DNA from: Shinella yambaruensis
GTDB lineage: Bacteria > Pseudomonadota > Alphaproteobacteria > Rhizobiales > Rhizobiaceae
Assembly: GCF_022899355.1 (NCBI RefSeq)
Contig: NZ_JALJCK010000006.1
Coordinates: forward strand, 186,001-250,000
Reading direction: 5' to 3'
Length of the DNA stretch: 64,000 nucleotides
The translations under genes and the position numbers were made by a program. Positions 27,675 to 37,487 of the stretch are shown piece by piece; position 1 is the first letter of the stretch, and every line of letters starts with the position of its first letter. Below the pieces are notes generated by a model, which saw only the letters and a program-made list of their open reading frames with translations, ran no database searches and was not told where the DNA came from.

Positions 27675-28444
27675 GTCAGTGCGCCCCGGATCAGCCCGCG
27701 CAGGGAATTGCCGAGGAAGACCGTGCCTTCGGCAAGGTCTTGCGGCCGCAGGATTTCTTCGACGGCCTTGCCCGTCTCCAGCAATTCGTCCCGCAGCACG
27801 CCCGCAAGCAGGCCCGAGGCGAGCGGCGGCGTCTTGAGGATGCCGGTGCCGTCGTCGAGGAAAAGCGAGGTGATGGTGCCTTCGCAGAGTTCGCCGCGCT
27901 CGTTGAGAAGGATCATCTCCTCCGCTTCCGTCGCGGGAACCTCGGCGCGTGCTGCGGTGTAGACCGAGCGGCGGGATGTCTTGTGGCGAAGCATCGGGTC
28001 AGCAGAGGAGAGGCGTGTGCCGGCGATCTTCAGGCGCCACCTCGCATCCGGCGCGAGAGGGGTGAAGGGGGCCGTCTGTATGTCGATCCGGCCGTCCGGG
28101 AAAAGTTCGAGGCGAATGCGGAGAGGGGTGCCTTGCGGGCTACCCCCCTCTGCCCTGCCGGGTATCTCCCCCGCAAGGGGGGAGATCGGCGGGGGGGCTG
28201 ATCCTTGCTCCGATGCAGCGCTGGCGGTGGGCGAAACGCCGCTCCATCCAATCTCCCCCCTTGAGGGGGAGATGCCCGGCAGGGCAGAGGGGGGTAGCGC
28301 AGCGAACAACGCCTGCTCCGCCCCCTCGCTTCCCGCCAATCCAAGCGCCGCCGCCGAGCGCGCGAGCCGTGCCAGATGCCGCTCCAGCCGCACGAAGCCG
28401 GCGGCGGGCTCCCAGCGCAGGGTCTCGATCAGCGAGATATCCAT
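27671..28444 (-). CDS. pabC: Aminodeoxychorismate lyase-like class IV aminotransferase with in-frame repeat insertion
   Basis: A 257-residue PLP-fold-IV enzyme, likely 4-amino-4-deoxychorismate lyase (PABA synthesis) since it overlaps pabB by 16 bases. Core motifs: SLIETLRW, FVRLERHLARLARSAAALG, the Lys region DPMLRHKTSRRSVY and EGTITSLFL. Between ALFAAL and LRIRLELFPDG, residues about 50-106 are low-complexity Pro/Gly/Ser sequence encoded by a palindromic element (28140-28297). The frame is kept, so the protein has an extra ~53-residue loop. The ATG at 28444 opens the conserved N-terminus; the longer frame is an artefact. Activity with the insertion is unproven. Confidence 0.8.
   Translation of the reverse strand: MDISLIETLRWEPAAGFVRLERHLARLARSAAALGLAGSEGAEQALFAALPPSALPGISPSRGEIGWSGVSPTASAASEQGSAPPPISPLAGEIPGRAEGGSPQGTPLRIRLELFPDGRIDIQTAPFTPLAPDARWRLKIAGTRLSSADPMLRHKTSRRSVYTAARAEVPATEAEEMILLNERGELCEGTITSLFLDDGTGILKTPPLASGLLAGVLRDELLETGKAVEEILRPQDLAEGTVFLGNSLRGLIRGALT
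28140..28297. repeat. 158-bp palindromic element inside the pabC-like coding region
   Basis: The ends form a ~32-bp inverted repeat with one mismatch (CTACCCCCCTCTGCCCTGCC at the left, its complement at the right), each followed by its own small TCTCCCCC/GGGGGAGA hairpin. The plan (outer inverted repeat, two inner hairpins) is that of the RIME-like elements elsewhere in the window, though the sequence is diverged. There is no stop codon in the frame of the host gene. Confidence 0.85.
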
Positions 28445-29586
28445 TGATCCCCCACCGCAAAGCGCGCCTTCAGCAGGCATTCGTCATATTCCGCCTCGGC
28501 GGTCGAATCGAAGACGATGCCGCCGCCGACATTGAAGACCGCCTCGCCGCCGTCGAAGATCGAGATCGTGCGGATCGCCACGTTGAAGCGCATCGTTCCA
28601 TCCGGGGCGATCAGGCCGATCGCGCCGCAATAGGCATCGCGCGGGCCGTCCTCCAGGTCGTGCAGGATCTTCATGGCGCTCATCTTCGGCGCGCCGGTGA
28701 TCGAGCCGCAGGGGAAGAGGGCGGCGAAGATGTCGCGGATCGAGAGGCCGGGCGTGAGTTTCGCCCGCACATGGCTCACCATCTGGTGCACGGTCGGATA
28801 GGTCTCGACGGCGAAGAGTTTCGGCACGTGAAGCGTGCCCACCTCGGTGATGCGCGAGATGTCGTTGCGCAAGAGGTCGACGATCATGCGGTTTTCCGCC
28901 TGCGACTTCGGATCGGCCTGCATGGCGGCGATGATGCTCGCATCCTCCGCCGCATTGCCGCCGCGCCGCGCGGTGCCCTTCATCGGATGCGTCTCGATCC
29001 AGCCGTCCCTGTCGACATCGAAGAAGAGTTCCGGCGAGCGGGAAAGGAGAAGCGGCCCGTCGAGCGAGACGAAAGCGCCGTAGCGCACCGGCTGGCGCTC
29101 GATCAGCGACCAGAAGGCGGCGAGCGGATCGCCGGTCCAGCGGGCGCGGATCGGCATGGTGAGGTTCGCCTGGTAACAGTCGCCCTGCCTCAGATGCCGG
29201 TGCAGGCGGTCGAAGCGGTCGCGGTAGGTCTCGAAATCCCAGTCTGCTTTCGGCTCAGTCAGGAACGGTTCGTTCTCGGTGCGCTGGCGGGGTTTTGCCA
29301 GCGGGTGGCCGTCCGCCGGCTTCTCGAAAATGCCGAAGCTCATCAGCGGCGTCGGGCGGTTGTCCATCGCGAAGGGCGCGAGCTTCTCCTCGAAGAGATG
29401 GCCGGCTTCGTAGCTCATGAAGCCGGCGATCCAGTGGCCCTTCGCGTGTGCCGCCTGCAGGGCCGCGAAGGCGTGCTCGAAGCCGGCGCGCTCGCGCACG
29501 GTGACGACGGCGAGCGGATCGGCGAAAACCACCGTCCGGTCCTCACGGTCGTCCCTGAGGAGCACAAAGCGTTCGCGGTCGGTCAT
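28429..29586 (-). CDS. pabB: Aminodeoxychorismate synthase component I
   Basis: A 385-residue chorismate-binding enzyme that aminates chorismate to 4-amino-4-deoxychorismate for folate synthesis. The C-terminal chorismate-binding domain has the hallmark ETHPMKGTARRG, ENRMIVDLLRNDISRI and the FPCGSITGAPKMSAMKIL stretch; GGGIVFDSTAEAEYDEC ends the domain. The short N-terminus without a glutaminase domain shows it needs a separate PabA. It overlaps the downstream pabC-like gene by 16 bases. Start at the ATG of MTDRERFVLL. Confidence 0.93.
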   Translation of the reverse strand: MTDRERFVLLRDDREDRTVVFADPLAVVTVRERAGFEHAFAALQAAHAKGHWIAGFMSYEAGHLFEEKLAPFAMDNRPTPLMSFGIFEKPADGHPLAKPRQRTENEPFLTEPKADWDFETYRDRFDRLHRHLRQGDCYQANLTMPIRARWTGDPLAAFWSLIERQPVRYGAFVSLDGPLLLSRSPELFFDVDRDGWIETHPMKGTARRGGNAAEDASIIAAMQADPKSQAENRMIVDLLRNDISRITEVGTLHVPKLFAVETYPTVHQMVSHVRAKLTPGLSIRDIFAALFPCGSITGAPKMSAMKILHDLEDGPRDAYCGAIGLIAPDGTMRFNVAIRTISIFDGGEAVFNVGGGIVFDSTAEAEYDECLLKARFAVGDQWISR

Positions 29587-29607
29587 GCGCGGCTTCTTCT
29601 TTCGAGG

Positions 29608-31455
29608 TCAGGCCCTATCAAGCGCTTCCAGCTCGTCGATCAGCCCTTCGATCATCGACAGTCCCTTGCTCCAGAACGACGGATCGCTCGCATCGAGGCC
29701 GAACGGCTTCAGGAGTTCGGAATGGTGCTTGGTGCCGCCGGCCTTGAGCAGGTCGAAATACTTCTCTTGAAAGCCGGCCTCCGCTTGGCTGTAGACGGCG
29801 TAGAGCGAGTTCACCAGGCAATCGCCGAAGGCATAGGCGTAGACGTAGAAGGGCGAATGGATGAAGTGGGGAATATAGGCCCAATAGGTCTCGTAGCCTT
29901 CCGAAATCCGGATCGCCGGGCCGAGGCTTTCCTCCTGCACGGAGAGCCAGAGTTCGCCGATCCGGTCGGACGTGAGCTCCCCTTCCTTGCGGGCGGTGTG
30001 CACCTTGCGCTCGAATTCGTAGAAGGCGATCTGGCGCACGACCGTGTTGATCATGTCCTCGACCTTCTGGGCGAGCATCGCCTTGCGCTCGCGCTTGTCC
30101 TTCGTCTTGTCGAGCAGGCTGCGGAAGGTCAGCATCTCGCCGAAGACGGAGGCCGTCTCGGCAAGCGTCAGCGGCGTCGACGCCATCAGCGCGCCCTGGC
30201 CGCCGGCCAGTACCTGATGCACGCCGTGCCCGAGTTCGTGCGCGAGCGTCATCACGTCGCGCGGCTTGCCCATGTAGTTGACGAGCACGTAAGGATGCGC
30301 GGAGGGCACCGTCGGATGGGCGAAGGCGCCCGGCGCCTTGCCGGGGCGCACCGGCGCGTCGATCCAGCCCTTGTCGAAGAATCTTCTGGCGATATCGGCC
30401 ATTTCGGGCGCGAAGGCGCTGTAGGCGGAGAGCACCGTGTCGCGCGCCTCGTTCCACGGAATGACGGCGTCGGGTGTCTCGGGAAGGGGCGCGTTGCGGT
30501 CCCAGTAGTTCATCTGCTCCATTCCGAGCCACTTCGCCTTCATCGCATAATAGCGGTGGGAGAGGCGCGGATAGGCTTCGCGCACCGCTTCCGCGAGCGC
30601 CGCGACGACTTCGGGCTCGACGCGGTTGGCAAGGTGCCGGCTGTCGGCGATATCGGAAAAGCCGCGCCAGCGGTCGGAGATTTCCTTGTCCTTGGCCAGC
30701 GTGTTGGTGATCAGCGTGAAGGTGCGGATATTGTCCTTGAAGGTTTTCGCCAATGCCTCGGCGGCCTTGCGGCGGTCGTCCGGGTTCGGCGACTGGAGCT
30801 GGTTGAGGGCGATTTCCAGCGGAACCTCCTCGCCGTCGATCGTGTAGCGGAGCGATGCCATCGTCTCGTCGAAGAGCCGGTTCCAGGCCGCAGCGCCGGT
30901 CATCGATTTTTCGAGGAAGAGCTGTTCCATCTTGTCGTCGAGCTGGTAGGGCTTGTCCTTGCGCAGGTCCTCGATCCAGGGGCGATAGTGCGCCGCGACG
31001 GCGTCATTCACCAGCGCCGCCTCGATGCGCTCGTCCGCTATCCTGTTGAGTTCAAGCGAGAAAAACAGAAGATGCGCGCCGAGGTCGGTCAGCTTCGACT
31101 GCACGTCGCCGTAGAACTTGCCGTTGGCCGGATCGGTCGTGTTGGTGAAATAGGTGAGGCCCGCGAATGAGATGAGGCGGCCCATCACATCTTCCAGCGC
31201 CTCGAATTCGCGCACGGCCGCGCCGATGCCCTCGTCGCCGGTCTTTTCCGTCGCGGCGTCCAGCTTGCCCTTCCACTTCGCCTCGAAGGCGAGCGCGTCC
31301 GCCTCGGCCTTCTTCATGTCGCCCTGGAATTCCGGGGAAGCCTCCGAGGGATAGAGATCTGCGAGGTTCCAGCCGGGAAGATCGCCCAGCGCGGCGGCTG
31401 CGGCGGCGTCGGCCGGCGCGAGGGCGATGCGGAGGGCTTGGAAATGTCGGGTCAT
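29608..31455 (-). CDS. pepF: M3-family oligoendopeptidase F
   Basis: A 615-residue cytoplasmic zinc peptidase that degrades short peptides. The zinc motif HELGH is at 406-410 (ALAHELGH-type, TLAHELGHGVHQ), with the downstream Glu in TPLTLAETASVFGE. The all-helical M3 fold is apparent throughout, and the length is typical of alphaproteobacterial PepF. The ATG at 31455 (MTRHFQAL) follows GGAAGAGAG. The gene is 21 bases downstream of nothing coding on its own strand and ends 21 bases before pabB starts, so the two could be cotranscribed. Confidence 0.92.
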   Translation of the reverse strand: MTRHFQALRIALAPADAAAAAALGDLPGWNLADLYPSEASPEFQGDMKKAEADALAFEAKWKGKLDAATEKTGDEGIGAAVREFEALEDVMGRLISFAGLTYFTNTTDPANGKFYGDVQSKLTDLGAHLLFFSLELNRIADERIEAALVNDAVAAHYRPWIEDLRKDKPYQLDDKMEQLFLEKSMTGAAAWNRLFDETMASLRYTIDGEEVPLEIALNQLQSPNPDDRRKAAEALAKTFKDNIRTFTLITNTLAKDKEISDRWRGFSDIADSRHLANRVEPEVVAALAEAVREAYPRLSHRYYAMKAKWLGMEQMNYWDRNAPLPETPDAVIPWNEARDTVLSAYSAFAPEMADIARRFFDKGWIDAPVRPGKAPGAFAHPTVPSAHPYVLVNYMGKPRDVMTLAHELGHGVHQVLAGGQGALMASTPLTLAETASVFGEMLTFRSLLDKTKDKRERKAMLAQKVEDMINTVVRQIAFYEFERKVHTARKEGELTSDRIGELWLSVQEESLGPAIRISEGYETYWAYIPHFIHSPFYVYAYAFGDCLVNSLYAVYSQAEAGFQEKYFDLLKAGGTKHHSELLKPFGLDASDPSFWSKGLSMIEGLIDELEALDRA

Positions 31456-31621
31456 CGTCTGTCTCTCTTCCAGATGGGCGGATCGGCCCCTTGCTTGCGT
31501 CGGCAATGGTTAAAATGCAAGCCTTTCTCAAAACGGCATGTTCAACCCTTTCTGCCATGGTCCCCTGGTGTTGAGTTCCCTAGGGCGTGCATGACGCGCG
31601 CCTTCAGGCAAGGAGGTTCCA

Positions 31622-33151
<1,530 letters not shown>

Positions 33152-33326
33152 AAACCCTTGGAATCCCGGCCACTTGCGATTTCTCGATTGCCGTTTATTC
33201 CCTGTTAGTGGATTGTTCACTATAACGGGTGCGCGACGACGAGTGTGGCGTATTTGCCATGCTCTCACCGCAATTGGCAGTCATCTGGGATAACGGACGT
33301 TCGTTGTCCTTCGGACGGGGAAAGAG

Positions 33327-35120
33327 TTGGCAAATTTGTTCGCATCGATGAAGCGCCCTGGGGCATCCCTGGGCAGCCTCTGCAAGACAGTGTTGCAAAA
33401 GCTGCCCAAGGCTTTGACCACGGCTGTGCTGTCTGCCGCCCTCATCCTGCCCACGGCCATTCCCGCGACGGTCCAGGCCGAGAGCGGCAATCGCACGCTG
33501 AAGCTCTATTTCATCCACACCAAGGAAAAGGCCGAGATCACCTTCAAGCGCAACGGGCGCTATGATGCGCGCGGCCTGAAGCAGATCAACCAGTTCCTGC
33601 GCGACTGGCGCCGCAACGAGCCGACGAAGATGGATCCGCGGCTCCTCGACCTCGTGTGGGAGGTCTACCAGAAGGTCGGCGCCAAGGGCTACATCAACGT
33701 CGTTTCCGCCTATCGCTCGCCGGCAACGAACGGCATGCTGCGCTCGCGCTCCAAGGGCGTCGCCAAGAAGAGCCAGCACATGCTCGGCAAGGCGATGGAC
33801 TTCTACATTCCGGGCGTCAAGCTCGCGACGCTGCGCGCCACCGCCATGAAATTCCAGGTCGGCGGCGTCGGCTATTATCCGACCTCCGGTTCGCCCTTCG
33901 TGCATCTCGACGTCGGCAGCGTGCGCGCCTGGCCGCGCATGAGCCGGCAGGAGCTCGCCCGCCTCTTCCCGGACGGCAAGACCATGCACGTTCCGACCGA
34001 CGGCAAGCCGCTGCCGGGCTACCAGCAGGCGGTTGCCGACTACAAGCGCCGGGTCGGCGCAGACACGATCCAGGTGGCCGGTGGCGGCTCCACCCCGGCG
34101 GCGTCCAAGCGCAAGGGCGGGTTCCTCGCGGCCCTCTTCGGCGGCGGCGGCGACGAGGATGAAGAACCCGAAATGATCGCCAGCAGCGCCACCATCGCCG
34201 ACAACTTCGATGAAGGCGGTTCGGGCGCAGGCGCGAAGGCGAAGGTCGCCGAAGAGAAGAAGCCGGTCGTCGCGGAAGCCGAGACGGAACTTGCCTTCAC
34301 CGCGCCGGTGCCGGGCAGCCGCCCTGCCTTCAAGGTTGCCGAGACGAGCGAGCTTGCCCTTGTCGCGCCGACGACGAGCGGTGCGGTCGCAGCGCTCGAA
34401 GCGGCGACGGCCGAGGAGCAGAAGCCTGAATTCGAGGATCTTGCCGCCTACAAGATTCCGCTTCCCGTCCTGCTCGGTGCACGCACCGAACCCGGCGATG
34501 CGGAGCCGGGCGCGGTCATGACGGCCGAAGCGGCCGTCGAGGATGCGGAAGAACTGGCCATGGTTCCGGTGCCGGGCCTGCGCCCCGAGGTCTCGCTTGA
34601 CCAGACGCAGACCGCGCTGATGGCCGCTGCGGAAGCCGACGTCGCGCTGCCGACGGCTGCGGACCGTACCGGTCTTGCCGCGCTTGCCGATCCGACGACG
34701 GACGGCACTGTCGGCAATCCGGTCGAGATGGCGGCGCTCGTCTCCACCAATGCCGGCGGCACGCGTTCGCTGGCGGGGCTCGATGCCTTCGACGGCAAGC
34801 CGGCGGAAGAGTCGACCTCCAAGGGCGGGCGTCCGAAGAAGAAGGATGCCGATGCGGCGAGCCGCGGTGCCATCCGCACCGAGCCGAAGCTGACGCAGAA
34901 GATCATCTCGCAATGGGCGTTGACCCAGGGCCGTGTCGCGACGCTCTCGAAGCCCGTCAAGGCGCCGCGCTTCGTCAGCCGCACGCTGCGCGCGGCGCCG
35001 ACGACCGTCTACATGGCCGGCTTCCAGCCGGAGGGCCATGCGTCGGTCGATGCCGGCCGCTTCAGCGGAACCGCCGTCAACTTCATGGAAGTGCGCAAGT
35101 TCCAGAGCGCCGAGAACTGA
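33327..35120 (+). CDS. DUF882/peptidase M15-like exported protein with long C-terminal extension
   Basis: A 597-residue protein. A hydrophobic export segment (about 30-51, ending VQA) precedes a DUF882 domain (55-235) resembling the zinc D,D/L,D-peptidases of the M15/YcbK group, with candidate zinc ligands H151 (SQHMLGKAMDFY), D158 and H193 (FVHLDVG). The remaining ~350 residues are Ala/Glu/Thr-rich and low in complexity, probably disordered. Role: probably peptidoglycan-peptide hydrolysis or its regulation in the periplasm. The start is TTG at 33327 with GGGGAAAG upstream; an ATG seven codons in is an alternative. Confidence 0.82.
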   Translation: MANLFASMKRPGASLGSLCKTVLQKLPKALTTAVLSAALILPTAIPATVQAESGNRTLKLYFIHTKEKAEITFKRNGRYDARGLKQINQFLRDWRRNEPTKMDPRLLDLVWEVYQKVGAKGYINVVSAYRSPATNGMLRSRSKGVAKKSQHMLGKAMDFYIPGVKLATLRATAMKFQVGGVGYYPTSGSPFVHLDVGSVRAWPRMSRQELARLFPDGKTMHVPTDGKPLPGYQQAVADYKRRVGADTIQVAGGGSTPAASKRKGGFLAALFGGGGDEDEEPEMIASSATIADNFDEGGSGAGAKAKVAEEKKPVVAEAETELAFTAPVPGSRPAFKVAETSELALVAPTTSGAVAALEAATAEEQKPEFEDLAAYKIPLPVLLGARTEPGDAEPGAVMTAEAAVEDAEELAMVPVPGLRPEVSLDQTQTALMAAAEADVALPTAADRTGLAALADPTTDGTVGNPVEMAALVSTNAGGTRSLAGLDAFDGKPAEESTSKGGRPKKKDADAASRGAIRTEPKLTQKIISQWALTQGRVATLSKPVKAPRFVSRTLRAAPTTVYMAGFQPEGHASVDAGRFSGTAVNFMEVRKFQSAEN

Positions 35121-35138
35121 GATTTGGGTTCATTCCTA

Positions 35139-35174
35139 AAAAAACCCGCCGGAGTGATCCGGCGGGTTTTTTGT
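35139..35174. terminator. Bidirectional terminator after the DUF882 gene
   Basis: AAAAACCCGCCGG / CCGGCGGGTTTTTT around an AGTGAT loop, with A- and T-runs on both sides. Confidence 0.9.
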
Positions 35175-35199
35175 CTTCTGACCTTGCCTCCCCTCCGTC

Positions 35200-35230
35200 G
35201 TCATCCTCGGGCTTGATCCGAGCATGACGA
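35200..35230. repeat. Short palindromic repeat (CGTCATCCTCGG type)
   Basis: CGTCATCCTCGGG...CCGAGCATGACG, a 31-bp near-palindrome between the DUF882 terminator and gapR. Same type as 25080-25110. Confidence 0.65.
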
Positions 35231-35246
35231 AAGCGAGGGAAGCGTA

Positions 35247-35510
35247 TCACGCGTCCGGCGGCAGCTCGACCATGCCGAGGGCCTGGAGATAGGTGTCGAG
35301 GATGGCCTCCTGCTCCATGCGCTCGTCCTTGTCCTGCTTGCGGATCTGGATGACCTTGCGCAGGATCTTGGTGTCGAAGCCGACGCCCTTGGCCTCGCCA
35401 TAGACGTCCTTGATGTCGTCGGCGATGGTTTTCTTTTCTTCCTCGAGGCGTTCGATCCGCTCGATGAACGCGCGAAGCTGGTCGCGGGCGACGCCGTGGG
35501 CATCCGACAT
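35247..35510 (-). CDS. gapR: GapR-family nucleoid-associated protein (DUF2312)
   Basis: An 87-residue, highly helical protein matching GapR of Caulobacter: the core [40 protein letters not shown] and [22 protein letters not shown]. GapR binds over-twisted (positively supercoiled) AT-rich DNA ahead of replication and transcription, and stimulates topoisomerases. The ATG at 35510 has GGAGAAGACC before it; the long upstream frame overlaps the DUF1244 gene and is not used. It is 98 bases downstream of the DUF1244 gene on the same strand and may be in the same transcript. Confidence 0.93.
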   Translation of the reverse strand: MSDAHGVARDQLRAFIERIERLEEEKKTIADDIKDVYGEAKGVGFDTKILRKVIQIRKQDKDERMEQEAILDTYLQALGMVELPPDA

Positions 35511-35608
35511 GGTCTTCTCCTTGGATGGGATAAAATTCGAAGGCCGTGACTTGCCGTGAACTTCCGGCAAGATCAAGGCCTGTCCCGCCATTTTCACGGG
35601 GGTAAGGC

Positions 35609-35914
35609 TCATTCCTTCGGGCGGTTCACCTCGAAGGCCGCCTTCTGCGCCTCGCTCGCCTCGCGCTGATGGCGCGCGCGCCATTCCTCATAGGGCATGC
35701 CGTAGACGATCTCGCGGGAGGCCTCCTTGTCGAGCGGCACGCCTGCCGCGTTCGCCGCCTCGCGATACCAGTTCGACAGGCAGTTGCGGCAGAAGCCGGC
35801 AAGGTTCATCAGGTCGATGTTCTGCACGTCGCTGCGCTCGCGAAGATGCTCGAGGAGGCGCCGGAAGGCCGCCGCCTCGAACTCGGTCTGCTGTTCCTTG
35901 GTCAGCTCGGTCAT
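35609..35914 (-). CDS. DUF1244 protein
   Basis: A 101-residue protein of the DUF1244 family, conserved in Proteobacteria but of unknown function. The sequence has [26 protein letters not shown] followed by a Cys pair in [10 protein letters not shown] (a possible metal or redox site), then [16 protein letters not shown]. The ATG at 35914 gives the conserved N-terminus MTELTKEQQ. It starts 10 bases after the stop of the N-formylglutamate amidohydrolase-like gene, so the two are an operon. Confidence 0.88.
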   Translation of the reverse strand: MTELTKEQQTEFEAAAFRRLLEHLRERSDVQNIDLMNLAGFCRNCLSNWYREAANAAGVPLDKEASREIVYGMPYEEWRARHQREASEAQKAAFEVNRPKE

Positions 35915-35924
35915 CGTCTTGGCC

Positions 35925-36740
35925 TCAATAGGGTCCCGTGCGGGAGGGGAATACAGTATAGGTGTGCAGCGTCTCGTCCGCATTCAACCGGGCGAAGATC
36001 GGCGCAAGCCGCTCCACCCAGCGGGCAATGCCCGCTGCATCGCCGATCTCGTCCTGGCGGATTTCGATGAGGGCATGGGGGATGCCGGGTTTCATGCAAT
36101 GGCGGAACATCGTGTCGCCGCGCAGCGCCCCGTCATAGGGTTCGTTGTCGCCCACCACGACGTCGCCGGGCGCTTCGAGCTCGGCCAGCAGCGGGCGGAC
36201 GGCGCGCGGGTCGCTGTCCCACAGCACCGTCACCTGCCAGGGCCTGGCGACACCCTTCCAGGCCGGCGTGAAGGAATGCATGGAGAGAACGAGCGGCGCC
36301 TTGCCGGTTCTGTCGGCGACGGCGCCGATCGTCCGGGACACGGCATCGTGATAGGGGCGATGGAAGGTCTCCAGCCGGTACTGCCATTCTTCGGGCGCGA
36401 TCGGGTGGTTGCCCGGCACGATCGCGCCGTCGGAGATGCGCATCACCAGGGTCGGATCGTCCTCGCCGCGGTTGGGGTCGATCAGGAGACGGGAGAAGCG
36501 ACTCATGACGACCGGCGCGTTCAGCCGGGCATGAAGGCCGCGCACCAGGCCCTCGACGCCGATATCGTAGGCGATGTGGCGTTGGAAGGCGCTCTCCGGC
36601 AGGCCGAGGCGGCCGTAGCGTTCCGGCAGGCGATTGGTGGCGTGGTCCGCCAGGATGACGAGCCCGAGACCGAGATCGCCGTCGATGATTTCGAAGGGGG
36701 CGTGATCCTGCATGCCTTTAGCCGAATGTGCATCGCTCAT
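35925..36740 (-). CDS. N-formylglutamate amidohydrolase family protein
   Basis: A 271-residue member of the N-formylglutamate deformylase family. Family marks: VILADHATNRLP near the N-terminus (His for metal binding), MSRFSRLLIDPNRGEDDPTL, SMHSFTPAW and ALIEIRQDEI. In histidine degradation this activity turns N-formylglutamate into glutamate and formate, but no hut genes lie nearby and paralogues with other amide substrates exist, so the exact role is open. The ATG at 36740 is preferred; a weaker alternative is nine codons further in. Confidence 0.85.
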   Translation of the reverse strand: MSDAHSAKGMQDHAPFEIIDGDLGLGLVILADHATNRLPERYGRLGLPESAFQRHIAYDIGVEGLVRGLHARLNAPVVMSRFSRLLIDPNRGEDDPTLVMRISDGAIVPGNHPIAPEEWQYRLETFHRPYHDAVSRTIGAVADRTGKAPLVLSMHSFTPAWKGVARPWQVTVLWDSDPRAVRPLLAELEAPGDVVVGDNEPYDGALRGDTMFRHCMKPGIPHALIEIRQDEIGDAAGIARWVERLAPIFARLNADETLHTYTVFPSRTGPY

Positions 36741-36833
36741 GCCGACTGATCGCATGGGGCGATCGCGCCTGCAAGGTTCGCAGCCCTGCCTTGCGGGAAA
36801 GAATCCTTCTCCCGCCGTGAAATTGTAAACGAC

Positions 36834-36883
36834 CGCTGCCCAACTCCGCTGCATCTGAAACGATGCAGCGGAGTTGGGCAGCG
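36834..36883. repeat. Perfect 22-bp palindrome with 6-base loop
   Basis: Arms at 36834-36855 and 36862-36883 are exact complements (CGCTGCCCAACTCCGCTGCATC is the left arm, split here as CGCTGCCCAACT and CCGCTGCATC). It is the longest perfect stem in the window, and lies in the divergent region between the N-formylglutamate amidohydrolase and DUF1036-pyk. No T-run follows on either strand, so it is not an ordinary terminator. Confidence 0.9.
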
Positions 36884-36893
36884 ATTTCAGATT

Positions 36894-36939
36894 CCACGGC
36901 GCCTTTTGCACGTCGTGAACGACGCGCGGCGCTGTAGTG
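36894..36939. repeat. Imperfect palindrome adjoining the 22-bp palindrome
   Basis: CCACGGCGCC pairs with GGCGCTGTAG (8 of 10), enclosing CGTCGT-GA-ACGACG. The plan CTACAGCGCC...GGCGCTGTAG resembles a common rhizobial intergenic repeat, so the whole 36834-36939 block may be one composite element. Confidence 0.6.
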
Positions 36940-37010
36940 TTGCGTTGACATTCATGCCCCGCCGTCGCAAGAAAGCGCGAGATCAAATCAACGGAGTTGC
37001 ATCGGAAGCC

Positions 37011-37487
37011 GTGAGAGCCAAGAGCCATCGCCCGTTTTTCCCGAAAGCCCGCGGCCTCGTCCAGGCCGGCCTTTTCGCCTTTGCCGGCTTTGCGGCCCTG
37101 TCCGTGCCGGACACGGCGAAAGCCGATTTTCGCGTGTGCAACGGCACGCAGAACCTCGTCGGCGTCGCTATCGGCTACCGCGCCAAGGAAGGCTGGATGA
37201 CCGAGGGCTGGTGGCAGGTTCCCGCGACCACCTGCGCCACGCTGATCGAGGGCGAGCTGCAGTCGCGCTATTATTACCTCTATGCCGAAGATGCCGCCCG
37301 CGGCGGCCGCTGGACCGGCGACGTCAACATGTGCGTCGCCGAGAACGAGTTCAAGATCACCGGCGTGCAGGACTGCTTCGCCCGCGGTTTCCAGCGCATG
37401 GGCTTCAAGGAATACGACACGGGCCGACAGGGGAGCTGGATGGTGCAGCTCTCAGATACGCCAGGGACCCAGGAAAGCCAGAACTGA
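37011..37487 (+). CDS. DUF1036 exported protein
   Basis: A 158-residue protein with an N-terminal hydrophobic segment ending PDTAKA (about residue 38), then a DUF1036 domain: FRVCNGTQNLVGVAIGYR, GWWQVPATTCATLIEG, RYYYLYAEDA and GYMCV-like NMCVAENEFKI. Four Cys are spaced for two disulfides. The family is of unknown function and widespread in alphaproteobacteria. The GTG at 37011 with CGGAAG upstream is preferred; an ATG at 36954 is possible but lies closer to the palindrome. Its TGA overlaps the ATG of pyk (TGATG), giving translational coupling. Confidence 0.85.
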   Translation: MRAKSHRPFFPKARGLVQAGLFAFAGFAALSVPDTAKADFRVCNGTQNLVGVAIGYRAKEGWMTEGWWQVPATTCATLIEGELQSRYYYLYAEDAARGGRWTGDVNMCVAENEFKITGVQDCFARGFQRMGFKEYDTGRQGSWMVQLSDTPGTQESQN

